A stretch of 55,908 nucleotides of DNA from Verrucomicrobiota bacterium (GTDB taxonomy: Bacteria > Verrucomicrobiota > Verrucomicrobiia > Limisphaerales > UBA1319): the NCBI GenBank assembly GCA_022711435.1, contig JAKLFB010000038.1, positions 1 to 55,908 on the forward strand, read 5' to 3'. A model generated the notes under the pieces. It ran no database searches. It was given only the letters and a program-made list of their open reading frames with translations, and was not told the origin of the DNA. Below, in pieces: positions 32,586 through 43,500 of the stretch; within the stretch, counting starts at the first letter, position 1; each line of letters opens with the position of its first letter. The translations under genes and the position numbers were made by a program.

Positions 32586-34916
32586 ATGACGACAAACCAT
32601 GAAGTGAAGGCGGACGCCGAATTGGCGGAGAAGCTGGGGCTCACCCGCGAGGAATTCGCCTCGATCCAGAGGCTGCTCGGGCGCGATCCCAATGCCACCG
32701 AGCTCGGCCTGTTTTCCGCGATGTGGTCCGAACACTGCAGCTACAAGAACTCGCGGAAGCTGTTCAAGCTGTTCCCCACCCAAGGAGCGCAGGTTCTGGT
32801 GGGCGCCGGCGAAGAAAACACCGGCGTGGTGGACATCGGGGAGGGGAAGGGCGTGGCGTTCAAGATCGAGTCCCACAACCATCCTTCCGCGGTCGAGCCG
32901 TTCGAGGCGTCGGCGACGGGGATTGGGGGATGTCTGCGGGACATCTTCACCATGGGCGCCCGGCCGGTGGCGGTCTTGGGCGCGCTTCGGTTCGGGAGCC
33001 TCGACAACGAGCGGGTCCAGCATCTATTCCGGGAGGTGATTCGCGGGCTTGCGCATTACGCCAACAAGGCGGAGGTCAACGCGGTGGGGGGCGAGACCTA
33101 TTTCGACGAGAGCTACGAGGGCAATCCCCTGGTGAATGCGTTTGTGGTGGGGATCATCGATCACAAGAACATTGTGCGGGGGACCACGGCGGGGGAGGGC
33201 AAAGCGGTCTACTACATCGGGGGCGACACGGGACGGGACGGTGTGGGCGGGGCCAGCTTCGCTTCCCAGGAGATCACGGAGGAATCCTCCTCGTCCAGCA
33301 GCGCGGTGGCGATCGGCAATCCGGAGCTGGGGCGGCGTCTGCGCGAGGCCTGCCTGGAGCTGATTGAAAAAGGGCTCGTAGCCGGGATGCAGGACATGGG
33401 GGCCGCGGGGCTGATCTGCTCGACCTGCGAGACGGCCTCTCGCGGGAACACCGGGATCGAGTTCGATGTGGCTCGGATCCCCCAGCGCGAGCCGAACATG
33501 ACGCCCGACGAGATTCTTCTCTCCGAATCGCAGGAGCGGATGCTGGCGATCCTCAAGGAAGGCAAGGAGAACGAAGCCATCGAGGTCTTGAACAAGTGGA
33601 AGGTTCCCGTCGCCAAGATCGGATCCGTCACCGCCGACGGCATGGTCCGCGTCAAGGCAAACGGCACGGTTGTGGCCGAGGTCCCGGCGAAGGCGCTGAC
33701 CGAGAACGCGCCGCTCTACGATCGTCCGAGCCAGGAGCCAGTCTATCTCCGCGAAGCTCAGCACCTGGCTGTCGAGCAGGTTCCGCAGCCCCGCGACTGG
33801 AACGCCGTGCTGCTCGCGCTGCTGGATTCGCCGACGATCGCCAGCAAGGAGGCCGCCTATCGGAGCTTCACCAGCCCGGACAAGGAGACGGTGTTGGTGG
33901 GGCCGGGGTCGGACGCCGCGGTCGTTCGGGTCCCGGGCACGCGCAAGGCGCTGGCCATGAGCGTGGACTGCAACGGCCGCTACTGCTACCTCAATCCCTA
34001 CCAGGGCGCCATGCTTGCCGTGGCCGAGGCCGCCCGCAATATCGTCTGCTCCGGCGGACGGCCGCTGGCCATCACCGACGGCCTCAATTTCGGCAACCCC
34101 ATGAAGCCCGAAAACTACTGGCAGTTCCAGAAATGCATCGAAGGCATCGCCGCTGCCTGCCGCGCCCTCGGAACGCCCGTCATCAGCGGCAATGTGAGCT
34201 TCTACAACGAGAATCCCAAGGGCGCTGTGGATCCGACCCCGATGGTCGGGATGGTGGGATTGATCGAGGACGCCGCGAAGTGCGTCACGCAGGATTTCAA
34301 GAAGGCGGGACACACGATCGCGTTGCTGGGGCGTCCGGCGGGCAGCCTGGCGGGCAGCGAGTATCTGAGCCTGGTGCACGGGCAAAAGAGGGGCAACCCG
34401 ACCATCGACATCGAGTTCGAGAAACAGGTGCAGGCGGCCTGCCTCGAAGCAATCGAGGCGGGATTGGTGAGAAGCGCGCATGACGCTTCCGAAGGCGGCC
34501 TTGGGGTGTGCGTGGCGGAGTCCTGCATCGGCAATCCCAAGGGAATGCGCGGGGCGACGATCGATCTCGATGGCATCGCCGGCCAGGGCGGGCGGATCGA
34601 CGAGATCCTGTTCGGGGAGGCGCCTTCCCGGATCGTGGTTGCTGTCGATCCCGAGGATTTCGTTCGCCTCGAGCAGATCGCCGCCAGGCATTCCGTGCCG
34701 TGCTGCAGGCTCGGCGCCGTCGCCGGCGATCGGCTCATCATCCGGAGCCAAGGCGCCAGCCTGATCGAGCTTCCCGTCCAGACATTGAGCCATGCATGGC
34801 GCGGCTCGATTGCTGTGAAGGCTGGCATGGCGGCGCCCGCCGCCCCCGAGGGCAAAGAGGAAATGCGGAAGCTCTACGACGACATCCAGGATTATATCGA
34901 CAAGAACTGGGATTAG
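32586..34916 (+). CDS. purL: Phosphoribosylformylglycinamidine synthase subunit PurL
   Basis: 776 residues, the size of the small (PurLQS-type) form; it makes FGAM from FGAR and glutamine-derived ammonia in purine synthesis. The start at ATG 32586 is set by the family N-terminus (LAEKLGLTREEFASIQRLLG). Signatures: WSEHCSYKNSRK with catalytic H50, KIESHNHPSAVEPF-ATGIGG, GDTGRDGVGGASFASQEI, SVDCNGRYCYLNPYQGAMLA, DGLNFGNP and SAHDASEGGLGVCVAES. The last ~20 residues (EEMRKLYDDIQDYIDKNWD) extend beyond the usual end and look helical. The PurQ and PurS partners expected for this form are not in the window, so the gene stands alone among catabolic genes. Confidence 0.95.
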   Translation: MTTNHEVKADAELAEKLGLTREEFASIQRLLGRDPNATELGLFSAMWSEHCSYKNSRKLFKLFPTQGAQVLVGAGEENTGVVDIGEGKGVAFKIESHNHPSAVEPFEASATGIGGCLRDIFTMGARPVAVLGALRFGSLDNERVQHLFREVIRGLAHYANKAEVNAVGGETYFDESYEGNPLVNAFVVGIIDHKNIVRGTTAGEGKAVYYIGGDTGRDGVGGASFASQEITEESSSSSSAVAIGNPELGRRLREACLELIEKGLVAGMQDMGAAGLICSTCETASRGNTGIEFDVARIPQREPNMTPDEILLSESQERMLAILKEGKENEAIEVLNKWKVPVAKIGSVTADGMVRVKANGTVVAEVPAKALTENAPLYDRPSQEPVYLREAQHLAVEQVPQPRDWNAVLLALLDSPTIASKEAAYRSFTSPDKETVLVGPGSDAAVVRVPGTRKALAMSVDCNGRYCYLNPYQGAMLAVAEAARNIVCSGGRPLAITDGLNFGNPMKPENYWQFQKCIEGIAAACRALGTPVISGNVSFYNENPKGAVDPTPMVGMVGLIEDAAKCVTQDFKKAGHTIALLGRPAGSLAGSEYLSLVHGQKRGNPTIDIEFEKQVQAACLEAIEAGLVRSAHDASEGGLGVCVAESCIGNPKGMRGATIDLDGIAGQGGRIDEILFGEAPSRIVVAVDPEDFVRLEQIAARHSVPCCRLGAVAGDRLIIRSQGASLIELPVQTLSHAWRGSIAVKAGMAAPAAPEGKEEMRKLYDDIQDYIDKNWD

Positions 34917-35158
34917 GCCCCCCCCGGCGGCGAGCGGGCGCCTCGTTGACCGCGAGATCGCCGTCCCGTCGATTGCCGCCGTGCACTCCATGCGAGCCGC
35001 AGCGAATCCGCGGCGTCCGCCGCCGGAAAATGGCGCTATACTTGGCCGGATGCACCGCGTAATCTGTGCAGCGTGAACCCGTCCGAATTCTCCGGAAGCG
35101 GATCAAGCATCTGTTCTTCCGCGGGCGGTCCCGAAATGCTCTCGGAAAGGCACATCGC

Positions 35159-36583
35159 ATGATTATCACACGTCGAGACTTCATGAAATGGACGTTGGGG
35201 GGCATCGCGCTGGCAGAGTCCGGATCCTGGCCGGCCCGGGGCGCCGACAGCCGTCCCTCCTCCCTGGTGAGCCCCGGCTGCCGGGGGACCAAAGTCAAAG
35301 TCGCCCGGCTCTACGTTGGCGTCCCCCAGGCCCATTACCCCAATCCCGACATCGATTTCCAGGCGGAGATCCGCGCCTATGAAGACCGGTTCCGCGCCAT
35401 GAGCAAGGAGTTGGCCGACATCGATTGGAGCGTCCATGCCACGCTGTCGAAAGCGGAAGACATCGCCGCCTGCAAAGACCGGCTCCTCGAGGCGGATGGC
35501 ATCCTCCTGGTCCACGTGACCTTGCATACCATGGGGATCATCCGGGGGATCCTCGAGCTGAAGCGGCCGACGATGATCTTCTCCCCGCCCTACGCAGGGC
35601 ACGAGTGGTATGAGCTGGCTCAGATCCGGCGCCAGCCTTTGGGCGCCCAGATGGACTGCATCCTGTCGACGGATTATCAGGGGCTGGCAGCGGCGGTCCG
35701 CCCCTTCCGCGCCATGCATCATCTGCGCGAAGCCCGGATTCTCAACCTGACGACCCGGGGCTTCGAGGCTTACGCCAAGCAGGTGAAGGCAAGGTTCGGC
35801 GCCGAGATCCGAAAGGTCCCGCTCGAACGCGTCCTTGCGCTGTACGAATCCATCCGCGACGCCGATGCCCGGGCCGAGACCGACTGGTGGATTGAGAACG
35901 CCGAGAAGGTGGTCGAGCCGAAGCGCGACGAGATCGCCGCCTCCTGCCGGCTGGCCTTGGCATTCGAGAAGCTGCTCGACGAGGAGGATGCGACCGCATT
36001 GACCGTGGACTGCTACGGGACCATGTGGCGCAAGATCCCCGCCTATCCGTGCATCGGTTTCACCCGGCTCAACGACATGGGATTGGGGGGCATCTGCCAG
36101 AGCGACTTGCCGTGCGCCATCATGCACGTCCTCTACCAGGGATTATCCGGACGCCCCGGCTTCGTCTGCAACCCGACGTTCGATTTCGCGTCGAACACGG
36201 CCATTTTGATCCACTGTCTGGGCACGCGGAAGATGGACGGCCCGGCGGGGCCGGCGCACCCTTACGAGCTGCGCAGCGTGATGGAGCGGCGCGAAGGCGT
36301 GGTCCCGCAGGTGCGGATGAGCGCGGGGCGCCGAGTCACGGCGGGCATCCTGGACGACGCCTCGATCACGCTCCGGTATTTCACGGGCCTGATCGCCGAT
36401 GCGCCTCATACGGAACGGGGATGCCGCAGCCAGATCGCCGTCCGCCTCGACGGCAGGGCCGAGAAGCTCTGGCGCAACTGGGCGTCCGGCATCCACCGGG
36501 TGGCCTGCTACGAGGATGTGACGAGGGAGCTCGAATGGTTCTGCCGCTTCAAGGGGATCGAGCTGCTGAACGAGGCGGTGTAG
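35159..36583 (+). CDS. Tat-exported isomerase-like paralogue with altered active site
   Basis: 474 residues; GGAAAGG lies 8 bases before ATG 35159 and the Tat signal TRRDFMKWTLGGIALAESGS follows. It aligns over its C-terminal half with the isomerase-like protein at 28857: LTVDCYGTMWRKIPAYPCIG, then LGGICQSDL, SGRPGFVCNPTFD and ILIHC. The two acids likely to bind the metal in the paralogue (E366, D391) are replaced by Q314 and N338, while the His (H352) is kept. Both changes are acid to amide, which should weaken metal binding, so this may be a sugar-binding or regulatory relative. Its 3' end overlaps the end of the convergent sulfatase gene by 35 bases. Confidence 0.65.
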   Translation: MIITRRDFMKWTLGGIALAESGSWPARGADSRPSSLVSPGCRGTKVKVARLYVGVPQAHYPNPDIDFQAEIRAYEDRFRAMSKELADIDWSVHATLSKAEDIAACKDRLLEADGILLVHVTLHTMGIIRGILELKRPTMIFSPPYAGHEWYELAQIRRQPLGAQMDCILSTDYQGLAAAVRPFRAMHHLREARILNLTTRGFEAYAKQVKARFGAEIRKVPLERVLALYESIRDADARAETDWWIENAEKVVEPKRDEIAASCRLALAFEKLLDEEDATALTVDCYGTMWRKIPAYPCIGFTRLNDMGLGGICQSDLPCAIMHVLYQGLSGRPGFVCNPTFDFASNTAILIHCLGTRKMDGPAGPAHPYELRSVMERREGVVPQVRMSAGRRVTAGILDDASITLRYFTGLIADAPHTERGCRSQIAVRLDGRAEKLWRNWASGIHRVACYEDVTRELEWFCRFKGIELLNEAV

Positions 36584-38006
36584 CGGCCGGTTTGGGCGCG
36601 GGCGGTTCGCTGCCGGAGGGCGCCCCGGGGCCATAGCTGCCGGGATCGCTCAGCCGGCGCGGCTCGGCAAACACGCGGAGGTTGTCGCCCTGGTCCCGGA
36701 TCCAGCCATCGAGCTCGCGCCGGAGCGTCTTCAGCCGCTCGGCGTGGCGGGGATCGGATGCCAGATTGACCTGCTCGTCCGGGTCGCTCTCGAGGTCGAA
36801 GAGCTCCTCGGCCGGCCGCGCGTGGTAGCGATGGACAATCGCCGCCGCTCGATCGTTCGTCCGGGCCGCCGCTTCCCAGGAGGCGAAGTAGGCTCGCTGG
36901 CCGAGATTGCCCGGCAAGTCGATGTGCGTCGTGAACGCGAACTCGGGGTGGAGATTGCGGATGTATTTCCACGGGCCAGCCCGAACGGCGCGCATGGGAT
37001 AGACATTCCAGCGGCCATCCCCGCTGTGGGCGCTGAAGATGCGGTCGCGGTGGTCGGATCGGCGGCCTTCGAGCACCTGGAGGAACGATCGCCCATCGAG
37101 GCTGGCGGGCGGCTTGCCGCCGGCGGCCTCGATGAGCGTGGGCAGAAAATCGACCCAGCTGACCATCGCGCCCGTGCGCGCGCCCGGCTTCACGACGCCC
37201 GGCCAGGCGACGATCAGCGGCACGCGCACGCCTGCCTCGTAGCAGTTCCACTTGGCGAAGGGCCACTGCGCGCCGTGATCGCTCGAGAAGAGAAACAGCG
37301 TGTTGGCGGCCAGGCATGCTCGAGCAGCGTCCATGATCTGCCCGAGGTCGTCGTCGGCTTTGGTCACCGCAGCCGCATATCGGGCGCGCCAGGACCGCGT
37401 CTCGGGCGTGTCGATGCTGCCGGCAGGCAGCGGCAGCGCATCCGGGTCGTACCCCAGGTCCGATTCCGGCCATGGCACGTGCGGCCAATTGCTGCCGACC
37501 ATCAGGCACAAGGGCTTTCCTGGCGACCGACGGCACCTCAGGAATGCCACCGCAGCCGGGATCGCGGCGTGATCGTGGAATGTGTCGTGGGCAAACGAGT
37601 CGAATCCGTAATCGGCCGTGTGGCGGTAATGCGACACCTTGCCGAAGGCGACGACTTCGTAGCCCAGCTCCTGAAAATATGCCGGCCATTTCTTCAGCTC
37701 GGGCCGGGGCTTGCTGTGGTTGGCTTCCGCCCCATTGCGCGCCGGCATCAGCCCGGTGAGCAGCGCCGCCCGGCTCGGCGCGCAGCTCGGGGACGCCACG
37801 TAGGCATCCGTGAACGTCAGCCCGGCATCGGCCAGCCGCTGCATGTTGGAGGTTCGCAAGGCCCGGCTGCCATATGGGGTCAGATCGGCTTGGCTTTGGT
37901 CGTCCGTTAAAAAGACAACCAGGTCCGGCCGGGAATTCGATGCGGCCCCCCACGCCCCGGCAGCGCTGCCCAGCGCCACCAGCAAGCAAGCGATTTGCCA
38001 GTTCAT
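36549..38006 (-). CDS. Secreted sulfatase
   Basis: 485 residues; signal peptide MNWQIACLLVALGSAAGAWG. Type I (formylglycine) sulfatase: metal-binding D35/D36 in VVFLTDDQSQ, and the CxPSR site SPSCAPSRAALLTG with C75 to be turned into formylglycine by a maturase. Also the FSSDHGAQ metal site and the C-terminal LFDLESDPDEQVNLASDP. The last ~35 residues are Pro/Ser/Ala-rich and low in complexity. It removes sulfate esters from a polysaccharide or glycan; which one cannot be read from sequence. It is divergent from a second sulfatase (97 bases apart), so the two may share a control region. Confidence 0.9.
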   Translation of the reverse strand: MNWQIACLLVALGSAAGAWGAASNSRPDLVVFLTDDQSQADLTPYGSRALRTSNMQRLADAGLTFTDAYVASPSCAPSRAALLTGLMPARNGAEANHSKPRPELKKWPAYFQELGYEVVAFGKVSHYRHTADYGFDSFAHDTFHDHAAIPAAVAFLRCRRSPGKPLCLMVGSNWPHVPWPESDLGYDPDALPLPAGSIDTPETRSWRARYAAAVTKADDDLGQIMDAARACLAANTLFLFSSDHGAQWPFAKWNCYEAGVRVPLIVAWPGVVKPGARTGAMVSWVDFLPTLIEAAGGKPPASLDGRSFLQVLEGRRSDHRDRIFSAHSGDGRWNVYPMRAVRAGPWKYIRNLHPEFAFTTHIDLPGNLGQRAYFASWEAAARTNDRAAAIVHRYHARPAEELFDLESDPDEQVNLASDPRHAERLKTLRRELDGWIRDQGDNLRVFAEPRRLSDPGSYGPGAPSGSEPPAPKPAATPPRSAARSP

Positions 38007-38103
38007 GGAGCTCAGACTAGCACGGCATGGCTCCTCGAGGGAACGCTCGAATCATTGCCAGCCAGCCGATCTTCCTGCAGACTCTGCGGACGAAGAAAGC
38101 GCG

Positions 38104-39612
38104 ATGAACATGTCCCTCCCATTCCGCATGATGCTGGCGCTGGTCCTGGCCGCGGCGCTGGGGTGCGCCGCGGCTGCCCGGGCGGCGGACCGCCCCAACG
38201 TGCTCCTGATCTGTGTCGACGACCTCAAGCCTGTTCTCGGCTGCTACGGCGATCCTCGGGCGCGCACCCCGCACATCGATCGCCTGGCCGCCCGGGGCAT
38301 GCGTTTCGATGCGGCCTACTGCAACCAGGCGGTCTGCGCTCCCTCCCGGAACAACCTGATGGTCGGCAGCCGCTCGACCACGCTGGGCGTTTACAGCCTC
38401 GACACCCATTTCCGAAAGGCGGCCCCGGACGCCGTCACCCTGCTGCAGTATTTCCTGCGCTACGGGTGGCGGACCGAAGGCGTCGGCAAGGTGTTTCATA
38501 TCGGGCACGGCAACCGCGATGATCCCGCGTCCTGGAGCGTTCCTTTCCAGCCCGACAAGGTTGTCGAGTACCTCGATCCGGAGAACTCGGCCCGGGGCCA
38601 GCTCACCCGCGAGGAAGCCTACTTCAGCAACCAGCAGCTCGGCCGCATCCGCGACCTCCCCCGCGGCGCAGCCTGGGAAGTCGCCGATGTCCCCGACAAC
38701 GCATACGCCGATGGGCGGATTGCCGACGAAGGCATCCGTCGCCTCCGCGCGGCGCGAGAAAACCCGGGGCAGCCGTTCTTTCTCGTGCTGGGTTTCGTGA
38801 AGCCCCACCTCCCGTTCTGCGCACCCAAGAAGTACTGGGATCTTCACGATCGCAGCTCGTTTCCGCTGGCGAAGCGGGCGGCGCCGCCCGAGGGCGCGCC
38901 CCCCTATGCCGGCAAAACATTGCTTGAACTGAACCAATACACGCCCGTGCCCGAGAAGCCGCCCTTGGCTGAAGACCTCCAGCGCGCGCTCATTCATGGG
39001 TACTATGCGGCCACGAGCTTCATGGACGCCCAGGTGGGCCGGGTGCTGGACGAGCTGGACCGCCTCGAGCTGGGCCGGAACACGATCGTCGTCCTGTGGG
39101 GCGACAACGGCTGGCATTTCGGCGACAACGGCGCTTGGACCAAGCACACCAATTACGAGCAGGCCAACCGCATTCCGCTGGTGATCGTCGCCCCGGGCGT
39201 TGCCGCGGGCGGGTCGAGCACCCGGCAGCTGGCGGAGACGGTCGATCTCTATCCGACGCTGGTCGAGCTGGCGGGCTTGCCCCGGCCCCAGGTACCGCAG
39301 CGGCTGGATGGGGTCAGCCTCGTCCCCGTGCTCCGCGATCCGCAGGCCCGCGTCCGCGACCATGCGTGCCACGCGTTCCCCCGCCAGCGCGCCGGCCAGC
39401 CCGTGATCGGCCGCGCCATCCGGACCGAACGCTTCCGCCTGGTCGAATGGAAAACGCCGGGCGCGCCCGCCTCGACCGCGGATTACGAGCTCTACGATTA
39501 CGAGGACGACCCTGGGGAGACGAGGAACCTCGCCGCCGCCCGTCCGGGGACCGTCGCGCGCCTCGCCCGAATCCTGGCGGGCCATCCTGAAGCCAAACAA
39601 CCGGTCCGCTGA
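38104..39612 (+). CDS. Secreted sulfatase, iduronate-2-sulfatase-like
   Basis: 502 residues from ATG 38104 (signal peptide MNMSLPFRMMLALVLAAALG); open frame upstream is not part of the protein. Metal-binding D39/D40 lie in VLLICVDDLKPVLGCYGD, and formylglycine site C78 in NQAVCAPSRNNLMVGSR. FFLVLGFVKPHLPFCAPKKY and VLWGDNGWHFGDNGAWTKHT are typical of iduronate-2-sulfatase-like members, as is the ending LYDYEDDPGETRNLAA. The likely substrate is a 2-O-sulfated uronic acid or a related sulfated sugar, by family inference. A heparinase-like lyase gene lies 8 kb on. Confidence 0.9.
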   Translation: MNMSLPFRMMLALVLAAALGCAAAARAADRPNVLLICVDDLKPVLGCYGDPRARTPHIDRLAARGMRFDAAYCNQAVCAPSRNNLMVGSRSTTLGVYSLDTHFRKAAPDAVTLLQYFLRYGWRTEGVGKVFHIGHGNRDDPASWSVPFQPDKVVEYLDPENSARGQLTREEAYFSNQQLGRIRDLPRGAAWEVADVPDNAYADGRIADEGIRRLRAARENPGQPFFLVLGFVKPHLPFCAPKKYWDLHDRSSFPLAKRAAPPEGAPPYAGKTLLELNQYTPVPEKPPLAEDLQRALIHGYYAATSFMDAQVGRVLDELDRLELGRNTIVVLWGDNGWHFGDNGAWTKHTNYEQANRIPLVIVAPGVAAGGSSTRQLAETVDLYPTLVELAGLPRPQVPQRLDGVSLVPVLRDPQARVRDHACHAFPRQRAGQPVIGRAIRTERFRLVEWKTPGAPASTADYELYDYEDDPGETRNLAAARPGTVARLARILAGHPEAKQPVR

Positions 39613-39699
39613 TCCGCTGATGATTTGCTTGCCAAGAAAGAAGGGCGGGGCGTAAACTGTTGGCCAACGAACAGCGGAGCAGCCTTAACTGGATTGCAT

Positions 39700-40479
<780 letters not shown>

Positions 40480-40553
40480 GCAGCCAAACCGCAGCGAATA
40501 TCATCCTCTCACTGTTCATGACGCCTTGGGCGGCGCAGGCCGCCGCCTGTTGA

Positions 40554-43500
40554 ATGACCATCAAACCAACATCGATTATGACTACCATCCATTCCACCCG
40601 ATCCACCCGCCGTCCGGGTGGATCAGCGCACCTGGGGCTGGGCGGGTTGATCCTCCTGGCCGCGGTGATGGCCGGCCCTCGCGCGGATGCCCAGGACATC
40701 TCGCAGGGGCTGGTCCTTCGGTGGTCCATGGACGAAACCATGGGCCTGGTCGCCAATGACGCCACCGGCCAGGGCCGCCATGGCACGCTGGTCAACTTCT
40801 GGGACGAATACAGCCATTGGATCGCCGGCAAGACAGGCAACGCCATTGCCTTCACACCTGCGCTCACCAACTACGTCGCGGTGGCCGGCCTGCCCGAGCT
40901 CGCATCGACCACCTGGTCCGCCTGGGTGCTCCTCAACAGCAATCCGAGCTACAGCGCCGTGGTCTCGTCGGCATTCGTCGGCGTCCCTGCCGGCCAGGCG
41001 GGACACAGCATGGGGTTTGGGACCGGCGGCCAGGCGCTCCAGCCGCGTGTTCTCTGGAATCATAACCAGGGGCTCGTCACTCTGTTGTCGCCCATGCCCT
41101 TGACGTTGCAGGAGTGGCATCACTTAGCCGTCACGGTGGACGCCGCCAGCTCGAACATCGTGCTCTACGTCAACGGCGAGCGGGCCGCGTCCGCCACCAA
41201 CGCCGTCGCGCGTCCCTTTACCACCGTCAACCTGGCTCGGCGGGAGGCCACCGCTGCCAATTACCTCGACGGCGCCATCGACGAGGTCCGGATCTACAAC
41301 CGGGCGCTCAGCCAGATCGAGGTGCAGGAGCTGGCCGGCTGGGTCGTGACCGGCCCGCCCGTCATCGTCCAACAGCCCGCCGGTGGATCTTTGTATGCAG
41401 GGAGGGATTTCACTCTGAGTGTGAAGAACCAGGGCCTGCCGCCGTTCACCTATCAGTGGTTCCGCGCCGGGACCGCAATCGAAGGCGCGACCAACTCGAC
41501 GCTGGTCCTGACCAACCTGCAGCCCAGCCAGGGCGGCAATTACACCGTCACCATCTCGAACTCGGCAGGCAACACCCCCAGCCAGGCCGCCACCGTCACG
41601 GTCATCGCCATCACCGATATCAGCGTCGGCCTCCAGGCTTGGTGGAAGTTTGACGAGAAGACTGGCCTGACCGCCGCGGATTCCTCCGGCAAGAACAACC
41701 ACGGCACTCTGTTCAACTATCTGGGCGACGACACCCAATGGGTCACCGGCCAAGTCAATGGCGCCTTGGCGTTCGACGGCATCCTCCATTACGTCGAGGT
41801 GCCGGATGCGCCCTCGATCGGCGCGAACCTGACGCAGGGTTTCACGGTCTCCACCTGGTTCAATTCCGCCGTTGCGCTGTCCGTCGGCGGCAACACCTAC
41901 CGGATGTTCGAAAAAGGCGACTGCATCTTCCTGCTCCAGGGCAACAACAACACGAACAGCCTCGATGTGGGCGGCATGAACGTGAACGTGAAACGGGGCG
42001 GCAATAATTATGCCGCCGGCATCAAGCAGGCTCTCGCGGCCAACCGATGGTACCACCTGGCGGGCACGTTCGATGGCCAGGTCGTGCGTGCTTACCTCGA
42101 TGGCGAGTTAACCGGTACCAAAACTGTGGGGGGCTCCATCGACGATGACAAGCTGCCGCTGCGCATCGGGTCGGACGACGCGACCAGCCACTTCAACGGC
42201 CTAATGGACGATGTCCGGATCTGGGACCGCGCCTTGAGCGATCGCGAGATCCGCAACCTCGTCGGGCGCGACCTGCCCAATCCGCCCAGCTTCATCCTCC
42301 AGCCGCAAGGCGCCGACAAGTATGCCGGCACATCTGTCTCCTTCAGCGTGGTCACCCGCGGCCAGGAGCCGTTCACCTACACCTGGTACAAGGACGGCGT
42401 CGCCATCACCGATGCGACCAACGCCACCTTGAGCCTCGCCCGGCTGCAGCCGTCCGATGCCGGTTCCTACCGCGTGAAAGCCAAGAACGATCTCGGCGAG
42501 ACCGAGAGCGAGGCCGCTCTATTGACCGTGATCCCCATCACCAGCGTCGAGACCGGCCTCCAAGCCATGTGGAAATTCGATGAGACCTCCGATTTCATCG
42601 CACACGACAGCACGACCAACCACAACGACGGCCAGCTGACTGACTTCTGGGATCCAACCCAGGCCTGGGTCGCCGGCCGGGTGGGCGGCGCGCTCAAGTT
42701 CGACGGGTTCGGCTCCCGGGTCATCGTCCCCCACAGCGATTCGCTCGCTCTCGGCTCCGACGCCAGCTTCGCGTTCTGGATCAATCCGGAAACCTACGGC
42801 ACGGTGCTCACCGATCCGAACTTCCTTTACCAACAGGGATTCATCGTCCGCAAACCCGGTCAATACGAGGCGTTCGTGACGGACAATCCCGGCAACGTGC
42901 GCGCGACCGTCGTGGCGGGAGGCGGCAATGCGCCGCAGAACTCCCTGACGACTAACCAATGGCAACATTTCGTTGCCGTGCGCCAGGCCGGCACGGTCCA
43001 GTTCTACACGAACGGATTCCCGGCAGGGTTGCCGTTGAATGCCGGCATCGGCACCGCCACTACGAACAATCTTATCATCGGCAACTACACCGAAGACCTG
43101 ACTGCTCCCCGGCTTTACCAGGGGCTCATCGATGAGCTCGGTCTTTGGGCCCGTCCCCTGACCGAAGGCGAAGTGCTGGCTCTCGCTGGCAAAGACGCCT
43201 CCGGGCCGCCCGCGGTCGAATTGGCGCCCGAGCCGGCGGTCCGCCTCGAAGGCGGCTCGGCCGAGCTCGTCGTGCTGGCGACCGGCAAGCGGCCGGTCAC
43301 CTACGAGTGGTATCACGACGGCGTGCCGATTCCTGATTCCGCCACCAACCGGCTGGTTCTGGCCAACCTCACCGTTGCCCAGGCGGGCAGCTACACCGTG
43401 AAGATCAAAAACGAAATGGGCGAAACCTCCAGCACGCCCGTCATCGTCGAGGTCCAGCCCATCCTGGGCACCGAAACCGGCTTGATCGCTTATTGGCCCT

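Noticed and set aside
40526..40552. GGCGGC/GCCGCC hairpin before the third LamG gene as a terminator
   Set aside because: A short stem without a T run, a few bases before a start codon; common by chance in such GC-rich sequence.
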